Shown: one piece after another, positions 12,457-24,446 of the stretch | Layout of the letters: each line of letters opens with the position of its first letter | How positions within the stretch are numbered: position 1 is the stretch's first letter | Position numbers and translations under genes: made by a program | The notes under the pieces: model-generated | What the model saw: only the letters and a program-made list of their open reading frames with translations | Database searches by the model: none | Told to the model about the DNA's origin: nothing | Assembly: GCA_027625915.1 (NCBI GenBank) | Contig: JANTQA010000023.1 | Location: 3,286,001 to 3,350,000 of the forward strand | DNA length: 64,000 bases | Source of the DNA: Anaeramoeba flamelloides | Taxonomy: Eukaryota; Metamonada; Anaeramoebidae | Direction: 5' to 3'

Positions 12457-13973
12457 TTATGAATATAAAAATTAAAAATTAGTTGAAAAAATTTTATGGG
12501 AAAATGTATTTTTTTGATTGATTGTATTTTAAGAAAAGTATTTTTAACTTTTTATTTTTCTTGAAAAATAATTTTTTTTTTTTTTCGAGAATAATAATAA
12601 AATCAAAGAAAACAAATAATAACTTCAAAAAGTTCAACTTTTAAGAAAAAAATAATCATAAAATCAAAGAAAACCAATAACAATATTTTTCTTTTTAAAA
12701 TTAACATATTTTTGAATTAGTTTTTAATTTATATTTTTTATTTATTTTTCTTTGAAATAATTTTTTTACAGAATAGATATCAGGAACAAAAAAGAGTTAT
12801 AAGAATGTTTTATCCTTTCAAAGGAAAATAATCCATATAAATTAGAATTCCATGATTCTGACAAATAGGAAATTGCATCAATTATTAATTTTTGATGCTT
12901 TTTCATTTTTACATATAAAAAATTTAAAAAAAAAAACAATTATATTTGATTTTTTTATTATTGAGGAAGAAGTGTAAATTACATCATAATTGCTGTTAGA
13001 CTTTGATACCTTTCATAAATTTAAGCGTAAAATTATATGATTTTACGATTATTGATCAATAAAAATAATTTCAAAATCTCTTGGTTTAAAATTATTTCAT
13101 TGGGATTTAATTTCTTTTAATTTGTATTTAAAAACATCAATTATCATTTTCATCAGAAGGACGATATCAATAAAAAATGATCAATATCTTTGATATATTT
13201 CCTTATGTTAATATTTTAAACATATGGTAATAAATTTATTTGAATTTTTTTTTATTAAATAGTAATGTCTATTTGAGTAAAACAGTAAATTTCCTGGATT
13301 TTGGAATTGTTGAACTTGACGGATAACTTAAATATATCTTTGAGCTGTAAATAAAGAATTTTATTATTTTAAATTTTGGAATACCCAATGAAAAGTGTCG
13401 TCAAGTGCCGTCAAGTGCCTAGGTTTTTTTGAGGTTTTCTGTTTTATTTGTGAAGTGTTCTAGGTTTTTTTGAGGTTTTCTATTTATTTGTGAAGTGTTC
13501 TAGGTTCTTTTTTACTTTAGAAAGAAATCGAAAATTTATTAAAATTTTCAGTTTATTTCAAAAAGTAAAAAAAACCTAACGAAAATCTATTGATTTTCCA
13601 AATAAATAGAAAACTCAAAAAAACCTAGAACACTTCCAAAGAAACATAAAACTCAATTAAAGCTAACAGCGGTTTTTTTTAATTTGAGAAATAAACAAAA
13701 AATTTTTAAGAAATTTTCTTTCTATTTCTCAAATTAAAAAAAACCTAACGACAATTCCCAACTCTTATAATCCATGGATTCATTCTAAGCTATTTTTCAA
13801 AAAAATTGTGGCTCATTCTATATGGTTATTGGGAGTTGTTTTGAGGTGGTTTTATCCCAAATTCTTATCAAAAAAAAATTTTCAAATTTTTGGATCAAAA
13901 TCATTTTTTCTAATTTTGCAAAATTTTGGTTTTGCTTTTTCAAATTTTTGTTTTTCTTTTTCTTTTTATAATC

Positions 13974-14008
<35 letters not shown>

Positions 14009-17000
14009 ATCCTTTTTTTTTTTTGCAAAAGATCCGGTTGAAAAAAAAAAAGAGATCTTTGGAATTACAAAAAAACATTAGAAAATTGAGAATCTGAAAT
14101 GTCTTTTAAAATTCATTAAATTATTAGTAAAAAATCTTGTTGTTAACTTTTTTTCAGTGAAAATTCATTAATAAAAAATCTGTAATGCTCATTTCAAAAA
14201 TTGTGATTCACTTTTTTTTTTTTGGTTTTTGATTTTATTTTTATTTAATTTTTGAAATATCAGGTTTTTATATGTTTTGAATGATTTAAAAGTAAATGAT
14301 AAATAAATCAGATTCAATTATCAGTTCTTCTTGAATACTAAACGAATATATATATATTTTCAATTACTGATTTCAGGTGAGTGACAATTTTTGAAATGGA
14401 GCTTATATACAGAATTATAGATTTCTTTTTTTTTTAATTCAATTAAATCTTGAGAATCCCAGTTGATTTTATTCGTTATTCGTTGATTAAATTTTATTAA
14501 TTTTTCTAAATAAGGGAGAGATAAATTTTTTAATTTTTTTTTGAATTTAAATTTCTTTTTTATTTACTGAAATTGGGATATTTTCAATTTTAAATTCTGT
14601 TTTATAAATAAGAATTGGTGTATTTCTGTTGATTTTTCATATTTCGATAATCCATGAATTTATCCAAGAATTTATATAATTTAAAGTTTTTATTTTATAA
14701 TTAAAAAATTCTAACCCATATGTTAATTGATTTAATATAAAAGATTTAAATAATCTAATTTTTAAACTATTGTTCAGAGGGGCTGTTATTAAATAATTGT
14801 TTGTCGTTATTATATGTTTCTTTAGATTTTTTTAAAATATAGACTATACTTGAAAATTTTACCAAAAATAAATACCAAAATATTTAATCTTTATTAAAAT
14901 CTTTTGATACATCTATTTTCTCTTTATTAGGTTTTAATCCAAATTGGACAATTACTTGATATATTAAAATTAATTTCTTATTTATTTGCTTTATATTCCC
15001 TTTTATGATTAAAATTAAATTATCTGCAAACATTTGACAATGAACTGTTAATGATATATATTTTTTAAAAAGAGCAAATATGAAATTAGAGCGAACAAAA
15101 TATGATTGATGGGGGAGTCTCCTTAGAATATACCAAGCCCTTCACCGATTGATAATATTTTAATTAAAAATTTTTGAATAATTTTATTTAAAATAAATTT
15201 TTTTTATTGTTTGTTCGAATTATTTTAAAACGAATTGAATCAAAACACTTCACTATATCAATCATTAGAATATATACATTATCATTTTCGTTTTCTTTAT
15301 TTGATTTTATTTTATTTAAAGTATTTTTGAAATTTTAAATACTACAATACGAGTATCATATTTTTTTCGAAAGCCTAAATTGGAATTTACAAATAAATTC
15401 CTAGCAAGGTTCAATTAGTTGATATAACATTTTTAGAAAGAATCTTGATAAATATTGATTAATTGAAATTGGTCTATACTTTAAAGCTACTCCTTCATTT
15501 ATCTTTTTTATTTATAAATAAAGTTGATCATTTTTTGACGTATTCAGTATTATTCTTATTAGGTTAAATTAACCAATTATTAAATATATTCTGAATTGTA
15601 ATAATACATTTTTTATAATTTTTATTTTCAATTAAGCTTAATTCTATAGTATTTTTATGATAATTAATATCTTTTAAATTCTAAATTTTTTGAAACCCTT
15701 TAACTAATTTATTGTTTAAATTTTTAAGAGTATTTTTACTATTTTTAATTGAAAAAAAAAATATTTATTTTAAATTCTTTTAAATTAGTTATTTTGAGAT
15801 TTTTTAAGAGAATATAAAATCCTTTTACTGGGTTCAATTGAATTTTTTATAATCTAACAAAAATATTAGTCAATCAATTATTTATTGTTTAAGAATTTTC
15901 ATTTTTTTTAGATAATATTAAATTAATTTTTATTTATTTTTTTACCCACATTTGATTCTGTTTATATCTATGTATAGTTGGATTGAAATTTATAGGATAT
16001 TTAACCCAAAATTTTTACTAGTCACGAAATTGCCCATAATTGTTGTACATTATTCTGAAAATGGTCTGAAAAGGTATATAATGTTTTGGCCATCCTTAAA
16101 AATATTTCGGAAAAAGAAAAGAATTAGAGAGACAGAAAAGAAAAAAAAAGAAAAGAATAGAAAAAAAAAAAAATTATTACAATCCCTGTAGCAATATTGG
16201 TATTGAAATTGATTGGATTTTAGAAGGTTTTTTAAATCCTAATTCATAAACAGCTTTCAAGAGTTCTGTTGATAAGCCAAGCTCTTTAAATGTCATTGAA
16301 GATTCCAAAAGCATACTATTTGAAATTTTTTGTTTTACTAAATCAATGTGTTCTTCTTTAGAAAGTTTAACAGAATTTTCAGAATAAAAGTTATTAATTT
16401 TATTTTGATCTTCTTGTGAATATTGACTGCTCATTTCTTTTTGATAATTATTTTGGATATTTTGTTGATTTTTATGTTTTTGTATTTGGTATTGTTGGTA
16501 TTGCATATTTTTTTCTAGTTCAAATTGTTGTAAATGTAATTTTTCCATTTCATGCTCTAAATTGTCGAATTGTCCTCGGCCTCTTCCCATACCTCTTCCC
16601 ATACCTCTTCCCATTCCTCTTCCCATTCCTCTTCCCATTCCTCTTCCCATTCCTCTTCCCATTCCTCTTCCCATTCCTCTTCCCATTCCTCTTCCCATTC
16701 CTCTTCTCATTCCTCTTCTCATTCCTCTTCTCATTCCTCTGCCCATTCCTCTTCCTCTTCCTCTACCCATACCTCTTCCCATGCCTCTACCCATACCTCT
16801 ACCGGTACCTCTCCCCATGCCTCTACCTCTACCTCTGCCTATGTTTATTGGTTGCATATTCATTTGATTATTGTTCATTTGTTGTTGTTGAAGTTGTTGT
16901 TGTTGTTGTAATAATTGTCTTTTATACATTTCTTCTTGGTTTTGGTTTATTTGATTATTATTCTTTTGAAAATTATTATTGGTTTGAGATTGTTGATTTG

Positions 17001-17319
17001 TAAGAGGTTCTTTTTGGTTTTGTTGGTTTTTGTTTTGATTAATAACAAATGTTGGTATACCATTATCGTCACTATCTTCTTCTTCTTCTTCTTCTTCTTC
17101 ACTTTCCTCTTCCCAGCTTCCATTATCGGATCCGTAATGATACTCAACATCTGAATTACTTTCATCATCATCTTCGTCATCGTCAACTTCTTCTTCTTCT
17201 TGTTCTTTTTTTTCTTGTTCTTTTTTTTCTTGTTCTTTTTTTTCTTGTTCTTTTTCATCTTGTTTTTCTTCATTACTTTTTGAAGAGTTTTCTTCTTCTT
17301 TTTTTGTTTCTGTGCTCAT
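10439..17319 (-). CDS. DBP5/DDX19-family DEAD-box RNA helicase with acidic/GRGM N-terminus
   Basis: Three exons: 17319-16181, 12405-11735 and 10851-10439, phases agreeing, 740 residues. The first ~335 residues are disordered: K/E-rich, D/E-rich, N/Q-rich, then a GRGM repeat (about 160-255). The helicase core follows: Q motif with GFKKPSKIQ, motif I SQSGTGKT (386-393), [20 protein letters not shown] (485-488), SAT (518-520), [10 protein letters not shown] and [10 protein letters not shown] (671-680). PSKIQ, and the extra residues before ETYLHRIGR, are hallmarks of DBP5/DDX19, the ATPase that remodels mRNPs at the cytoplasmic face of nuclear pores. RNA export is therefore the likely role; the long N-terminus is unlike the short regulatory helix of yeast or human members and resembles RG-type RNA-binding regions. 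Intron 1 is 3775 bp and contains a LINE; intron 2 is 883 bp. Confidence 0.92.
12421..12457 (-). repeat. (CA)n tract next to 3' splice site
   Basis: On the plus strand it is (TG)n with one interruption; in the transcript it is (CA)n, immediately upstream of the acceptor at 12406. In animals CA repeats near splice sites bind hnRNP L and affect exon use; whether that applies here is unknown. Confidence 0.7.
12950..15960 (-). mobile_element. Decayed LINE (non-LTR retrotransposon), copy A
   Basis: Minus-strand translation gives reverse-transcriptase blocks in the order expected for a LINE: a YRPISI motif (about 15480), a QFGFR-like block (QFRLSKK), [12 protein letters not shown] (motif A, about 15260), a weak GxPQGS-like block near 15120, then FADNLILI (about 15030, the catalytic F/YADD with D replaced by N) and [11 protein letters not shown]. 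Several stops and frame changes show it is dead. The 3' end at about 12950 carries CTTCTTCCTCAATAAT followed by A-rich sequence, as after target-primed insertion. A second copy is at 28905-30420. The 5' end is uncertain. Elements of this class move by reverse transcription at the target; clade not assigned. Confidence 0.7.
16570..16850 (-). repeat. 12 bp coding minisatellite (GRGM repeat)
   Basis: About two dozen units of 12 bp encoding Gly-Arg-Gly-Met with variants RRGM and GRGT/GRGR, inside exon 1 of the DEAD-box gene. The central units are identical at DNA level, which implies recent expansion or homogenisation. Open frames in the other registers of this stretch are shadows of the repeat. 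Confidence 0.9.
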
Positions 17320-19602
17320 TTAAAATTGTTTTCTTTGTTAATTCGAAAAGTAAAAGAAATTTAAAAAAAGAAAGAATAATAATAAAAAAATGAAAAAAAA
17401 AGATTTCAATCAGACTTTGTTTTTTTCTTTTTCTTTGTCTTGATCTTTGATACCAAAAACAAATAAAACAACACACTGAATTTGAGAAATTTTTGAATAA
17501 AATACTTACAAAGCTCTGTAAAGATTTTTGTTAATAAAAAAATGATAAGAAATAATAATTTTATGAATTGTGCACGCTATTTTACCAATGTGACTACCAA
17601 AAGTTTCATATGTGATACTCTAAATTTCCAATTTGATAAGTATTAATAGGTTCCAAGAATTAAAAAACTTTTAGTCCCAATCAAACACAAGATATGTGTG
17701 AGTTATCATTACAATTTAAAGAGGTTTTTCAAAGAGGTATTATTTCTAACTGATTCTTTTTGGATATTTGTGAATTATTCAGTTCGTAGTAATAATTGCT
17801 TATTTTTTTGTTGAAATTACAAAAATTAATCTTAAGTATTATTTTATCAATGTACAGGATTAGAGTCACCATTTATTTGTCAAAAAATAAAAAAAGTGCA
17901 CTAGAATTGAAAGTGAATGATATATGCAGTCTAGTTTTCAAATGTCTCGAAAAAATTTATTATTTACTGGTATTTGAATTTTAAACGCGAAAAAAATTTT
18001 TCACTTCATTAAATTTCCTTTTAAAAATAGAGACCCAAACAACAAATTTCAACCTTCTTTTTTGGGGGGTGAATTTAGTAAAGAAAAAACTGTTGGAAAA
18101 GCAAGTGAAAATTGTTTTCCATTTAGAATTCAAATAACTTTAAATAATAATATTAAATAAGTAATTATTACATTTTGAACAAAGTATCACAATCAAAATT
18201 GAGATTTTGAATTTATTTTTTTAATTACTTGTCCAAAATCATAAAAATAGAAATCATATTTTCAGTATTCCAGGTATTTAATAATTCAAATTTAGAATTT
18301 TCAAAAATAAATAATTTTTTTAATTTTTTAATTTCAAATATTCATCAACACAAAAACCCAAAAACTGATTAGTTTTGTTTCATTTTTATAAAACTAATTG
18401 TATTATCAATATATCACCAATATTTCAAAAATAATTTATAAGAATAATCTCTGAGTTAATTATTGGGTTTATTTGAAAAAATTGCATTTTTTAATAACTA
18501 ATCTACATTTCTACAAATTTTTGAAAAGATATTTTGTAAACCTTGGAATTTGAAAATTGATTGCTCAACCTTTAAATTTATGGCGAAATCCAAATTTTTT
18601 TCCAAAATTATTGAAATTTTTACTACTGGTATTGGAATTTAGAGGGAAAAAAATTTCACTTCCTTTTCTAACAGTTTTTTCTTTAGTAAATACACACCGG
18701 AAAAAAGACGGTTGTAATTTGTGGTTTGATTCTCTATTTTTAAAAGGAAGCTGAAAATGAAGTGAAAAATTTTACCTCTTTAAAATTTAGAGATGGGTAA
18801 GAAAAGGATCATTTTTCATTAGTTTTATTGGATCAACATCGTATTATCTTACTATTAAAATTTTAAAGATACATTTGAACCAAGTAACACTCATACAGTT
18901 AAGACCCAATAACACCACTACTTTAGTTTTAGACTTTTCCATGGGAGTCACTCTACCCTTAACAAGTAAAAAAAAAATTTGTATCAATATATTAGTAAAA
19001 TAAAACGCTTAAAAAAATCAAAAAAAATCTTTGATCTTAGATATAACTGTTATATGAATCATTGACTAAAATGTATCCTTTTATTGGGTTGTTTCTTTAT
19101 GTTTCTGAACACTTCTTATTTCTATTGAAAGCAATTATTTTCAAAGGTTTAATATTTTGAAAAGTTCTGTTATTGGGTTTTTGGTATTTTTTTGAATAGA
19201 TTTCAAACTATTGTTCAGATCTAATTTCAAGAAAAAAGATCTTAAAATCCTTGTATAATTGATGTTAAACTATATTTTGAGTAAAAAACGCAAAAAGTTT
19301 TACAATGATTTTTGACTATAGAAAAAACTTTAAAAAATTTAATAGACAAAGTATGAGAAGTGAAACAAAGGGACAAGACTAGTATTTGAAAAAGAAGTCA
19401 CCTTTTCTTATTAACTTGACTGATTCTCTGAAAAAAAAAGTAATATTACGTAATTAAGGATAAATTTAAAATAATAAAAAAAATATTTTTTATTTTTTTT
19501 TCCATAGACTTTCTTTTTTATAAATCTCTCTTTTCTTTTTTTTTTTTTTATCCACAATACTAACAAAAAACATTACAATTTGTAAAACAATAATCTGAAT
19601 TT
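17320..19602. other. Shared promoter region between divergent helicase and UTP20 genes
   Basis: 2.3 kb separating the two start codons. A foldback element (17975-18790) occupies the middle. The last 150 bases before the UTP20 ATG are a T-rich then A-rich run with no TATA box I would defend. No gene recognised. Confidence 0.6.
17975..18790. repeat. Foldback element, family F2
   Basis: A left arm at about 17975-18140 and a right arm at about 18612-18790 are inverted copies: TTTTTCACTTCATT, CCTTTTAAAAATAGAGA and AAAGAAAAAACTGTT appear in both, in inverted order. Arms are about 80-85% alike. The loop holds the dispersed repeat shared with 6540-6770. A non-autonomous transposon is likely; target duplication not determined. 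Confidence 0.6.
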
Positions 19603-22600
19603 ATGGATGATCCAAAAGCAAAACAACAAATAATAACACCTGACGGTCAAGCAAAATTCAAATTTTTGCGATTTTCTGAAAAATTAGAAAGAGTGGACAT
19701 TGATGTAACTCAAAAAACACATTTAGTCTCCTTAGAACCGGTCAAAGGAACGGGATCCTTTTTTAATGAAAGGCTTCAAGACTTGAAAACAATAAACTAT
19801 ACAAAAGAATATCGTGATTTATATTATAGCCTCTCTGGCCTAGTACCAACTCTATCACATATTTTATTACACAAACCCAAAATTGTCTCCATTTTAATCA
19901 AGAAATTATCCAAGGATAGTCGAAACTCGTTGAAGGAAAATTTGTCGCTTATCGAATGCCTGGCAAGGGATTTAGGATCGGATCTCTACTCTGAATTCAA
20001 TCGGCTTTACCGAGCCATTTTCCAGCAGCTGGACAAGCAATCAACACAGAACATGGAAGCGATTTTCAGCACCCTTATGTTACTCTTCAAACACATGAGC
20101 GAGCCTCTACTCAAGAATTGGAATAAGTTGTACCGCAAGGCGCTCCCATATTTGGGCGACCGAAAGCCATTTATTAGAGAATATATGTCCAAGTGTCTTC
20201 GATTTTTGTTACGGAAGCTCAAGGGCGATCAATTAACCAACGCAATCAAATTCATTTTCGAAGTGAGTGTTTCCAAACGATCTTTAGAATTAAATACAGG
20301 CCTCTCTTTTTTATTTTCCTCAGCAGTTAAGGGTGTGAAGAGGCAATTACACTCTTGCCATTCAAGGCTTTTACCAATTGTAATTCAAAGTCTTCGATAT
20401 CAATTTTTACCACGTGTTTTGGAAAAATGTATCTCGAAAGAAAATTTCTTGGATATCGAAACAAGATTCAAGATCGTTCGTTCGTCTTTTCGTATTATTA
20501 TTCGACATGTCACACCAAAAGAAGCAGAAAAGATCATAAAATTTTTTTGGGATGAAGTCGATTACATTCTCAATAGCCAAATAAGCAATATGAAGAAATT
20601 GAAGGTTACAAAAGACAATTTTTTAAAGCACCTCAATTCACTATTATTTATTATCAATGATTGGTTTGATTTCAGAACCGGGTTTTTAATTAACGATTTA
20701 TCGGGCATTTTTGAATTATTAACAAAATTATTTTCACCAACCAAAAATCTTCTTGACTTATCAACCAATCTTGAGAAAATGGATGAAGAGAATGAAGAAG
20801 AAGATGAAAAAGAAAAAGAAAAAGATTCAAGTATTAATATGATCTCTGAGTCTAGTTTAGATTTATTAGTGACATTAATCAAAGTTTACGAAAAAAGGGA
20901 TGAGGTTGAAAAGCATCATACTGAATTAAATCAAATTTTCAAATTGTTATTTACAAATGGGGACACAGAGCAAGTAACTCGTTTCATAAGAGGAATATGT
21001 AATTGGGAACATTATAGTGAATATATTTTACCCTTTGTAGTTGAATTTTGTGCAACAAGATTAAATAAAAATGATAAATGGGAATTAGTGTATTTTTTGT
21101 ATGAAATTGCTTCAGAGAAACCAGAAGTATTATCCAGCAAGAATAAAAAAGAAATTTGGGATCAATTATTAAAAGATTTACTTGGATTATTAAAGGACAA
21201 TTTTATAATAATTAAAAAAGAAATTAATGATGATCAAAAAAAGGCAAAATTGATCGAAATAGAAAAAGCCAAACAAAAAGAACAAGAACAAGAACAAGAA
21301 CAAGAACAAGAAAATGAAAATGGAAATGAAAATGAAAAAGAAAACGAACAAGAAATTGAAATAGAAGAAGAAGATGAAGAAGTAATGATTGAAAAATTTA
21401 AGAAAAAAAAATATGGCAAATATTTTAATTTAGAATCCAAAATATGGGTCTTAATTAAATTGTTAAAATTAATTGAAATAGAATCAAGAAATGTAATTAC
21501 AATATTATTAAATATTAATTTGCAATTAATCAATTTTTTTTTAAAAACAATTAAAAATTTAGATGATCTGGAAGAAGAAGAAAGCCAAATTAAAAATAAT
21601 AGATTGATCATTATAGGGGAATGTTTATATTTATTTTCGAAAAATTATCAAAAAATGAAAAATTATTTTTCGAAAAAAAAAAAAAAAAATTTCTATAAAC
21701 AAGTTATTCAACATTTATTAATGGACCATTCTGATTTACCAGAAATACTTGCTGCCACAGATCATTTTTTGGAGTGGAATTTGACGTCTAAAGATATTGA
21801 TAAAGAGACTATCTTTTCAATAATCAACACGCTGAGCAAAGGATTGTTATCGAACTCAAATAAATTAAGAGTTTCCATTTTAAAAAATATGGTAACCTTT
21901 GAAAAAATATTAATGGAATTGGACCAAATGAATTACAAGTCAACAGTTTTCCAAACATGTCTGGAGGTTGAAGAGATTCCAAACAATATCCAAGAGGAAA
22001 GAAAAAAAATCTTACGATTAAACAATATTATTAATGATTTGGAATATAAGCGAATACCAAAATACATATTGCCAATTATTTGTAGATACACAATTGGGCT
22101 ATACCATGTCAGGTTTTCCATTTTATGGCCAGTGGCGATTGAACTGATTGAAAATTTGGTTAAAATTGATTTTAAAATCTTTTGGGAAGTGGCAATTCAA
22201 CAAGTTAATAAAAGTTTGGAACAAAAAATTATTGATCAGCAACTAAGACAAGAAAAACGGATTGAAGAAAGGTTGTTAAACAAAGAAAATACCAAATTCA
22301 AAAATCGAAAAAATAAGAATAAAAGCCAATTCGACAAAAATAATTATTTCTATAAGGAAAGATTATTATATAGCTCATTAAATCTCTTTGAGAGGCTATA
22401 TCACAAGGCAATCCAAAGAGACAAGAATTTTATAGATTATCAGAATTACTTTAGATTATTAATCAAGTCTTTGGAACAAAAAAACTTTTTGGAAAAAATC
22501 CAGAATTCACATAATAAAGAACTAGTAGAAATTTTCCTTCAAATCATACATTCAAGGGAGTATAACAATAAAAATAAAAAAAAGATTGTACAGCAAAAAA

Positions 22601-24412
22601 TGAAATTTCTATTAGATTTTTTCAGTAAATTTACAAGTTTACAAAATCTCCATAAAAAGGAAGAAATCCAATATATATTGATCAATTTATTGAAACATTC
22701 CGATAGCAAGATCCAACTTGGTGCCTTAAAATGTTTAAGTTTATTCCCAAGTAATAAGGTTATCAAATATTATAATGTTTTGGAAAATTTTATTAAACCA
22801 GAGGCATATAAGGATCAAATTCTCAAATTTAATATTAATTACAATTTCGACCAAACAAAAACAAAGAACACGAGACGAATAGACGACGATATTAAAATTA
22901 AGAACAAGAGCAAATCCAATAATGATGATGATGATGATGGTGATAATGACAACAATCTGCATAAGCAATACAGCTATACATTTCTCTTAAAGGAGGATCG
23001 AAAAGAAATCTTACCACTTATTGTTAGGGTGCTTTATCCAAAATTATTTTCAGGTAAAGGGAAACATTTGAAAAAAAACGATATCTCAACGAGAAGATCA
23101 AGTATTTTATCTTATTTTATCGGATTAGATAAAACCGAAATTGGAATTTTAATTGATTTGCTGACAAAGCCCTTTCAGAGGATTGAAAGTTATGACCAAT
23201 TAGACGATTATTTAAATTCCAGAATCATGGTCAATTCAAGTACCGAGAAGGGGTTTTTATTAATGTTAGAACATCTAATCAAATATTTGGGTAAATTATT
23301 ATCCAAATCCATGCCAAGAATTTTAATGCTCATTTGCTTTATTTTGAAAAAGGGAATTAATGAACAAGACCAAGAAGTAAGATCATACTGTATTAAAAGG
23401 ATCTGTCAAATAATCGAAAGATTTCCAAATTTTGATTTCCATACCCATTTTTTCCCAAATTTTTTTGAAATTTCAAAACAATTATTTGAAAATATCAAAA
23501 ACGGTAGTCAAGAATTACAAAACAGTTTAATTTTTTTATTAACACTCACTAGAAGCGAAAAGCTATCAAAAGTTTTATTTATTAAAGACTTCTTAATTAA
23601 TAACTTGATCAGTTGTTTTACTTCAGAATACTCGACAAAGGTTGTAATTAAATGCTGTTTAGAAATATTTAATCGAATTGTCAGCTATGCTGGTTATGAC
23701 GAAGAAATCGCAGTGTTCTTTAAGCAATGCAACATTTATGATAAATTCTTGAATTCTTTAATAATTGTAATGAAAAGAGACAATAACAGAACCCTGATCC
23801 AGGGACTTACAGAGAGTAAAAATTTTAAACAAAAAAACAAATTTAGGAAGAAGCATAGCTCCTTTTCCGTAATTGCACAAAAGGAATTGTTTTTGTTATA
23901 CAAGTTAAGTAATTATATTGAAAACGCTGGGCAAGCAAAGATATTTATCGAGCTAATTAGTCCCTTTTTTGATTTCAAAATCAAATCTTCCATTAAAATT
24001 AGAAATCAAATGATATCAATTTTTTATAATATGTTAAAATTAATTGAAAACCCCATCAAATATTTAAATTTAATTTCCACTTTCTTCTATTTATTGAGGA
24101 CAAAAAATGAAAGAGACCAATGCTTGGAAATGTTTAAAACTTTCAGTAAAAAATTAGATGCATTAAATTTGAAAATTAATTTTTTAAATCATTATAAAAT
24201 ATTAAATCTAATGAACAGTTTTAAAAAAAAATCAGTTAAAAAGGAAATAAATATTGATCACAGAATCAAGGGATACACTACTTTACAAGATTACATCAAT
24301 AATAATATGGAAAGTTTTGAAAATTATCTACAAAATGAAGAAAAAAATTTAAAGAAAAGTAATGATATGAAAACAGAAAATAATAAAGATATTGATATTG
24401 AAGATAATGACC

Positions 24413-24446
<34 letters not shown>

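Larger units (their letters stand above)
12406..16180 (-). other. Intron 1 of the DEAD-box gene (3.8 kb)
   Basis: Donor GTAATAAT, acceptor TATATTAG, phase 2. The joined frame reads on directly into motif I. Much of it (about 12950-15960) is a decayed LINE in the same orientation as the gene. A (CA)n tract in transcript sense ends about 15 bases before the acceptor. A tandem repeat of about 40 bp (13390-13512) has inverted partners at 13600-13635. Confidence 0.75.

Noticed and set aside
16416-17003. Long open frames on the plus strand over the GRGM repeat (Phe/Leu/Pro- and Ser/His-rich)
   Set aside because: They are registers of the 12 bp repeat opposite the helicase exon, with unnatural repetitive composition.
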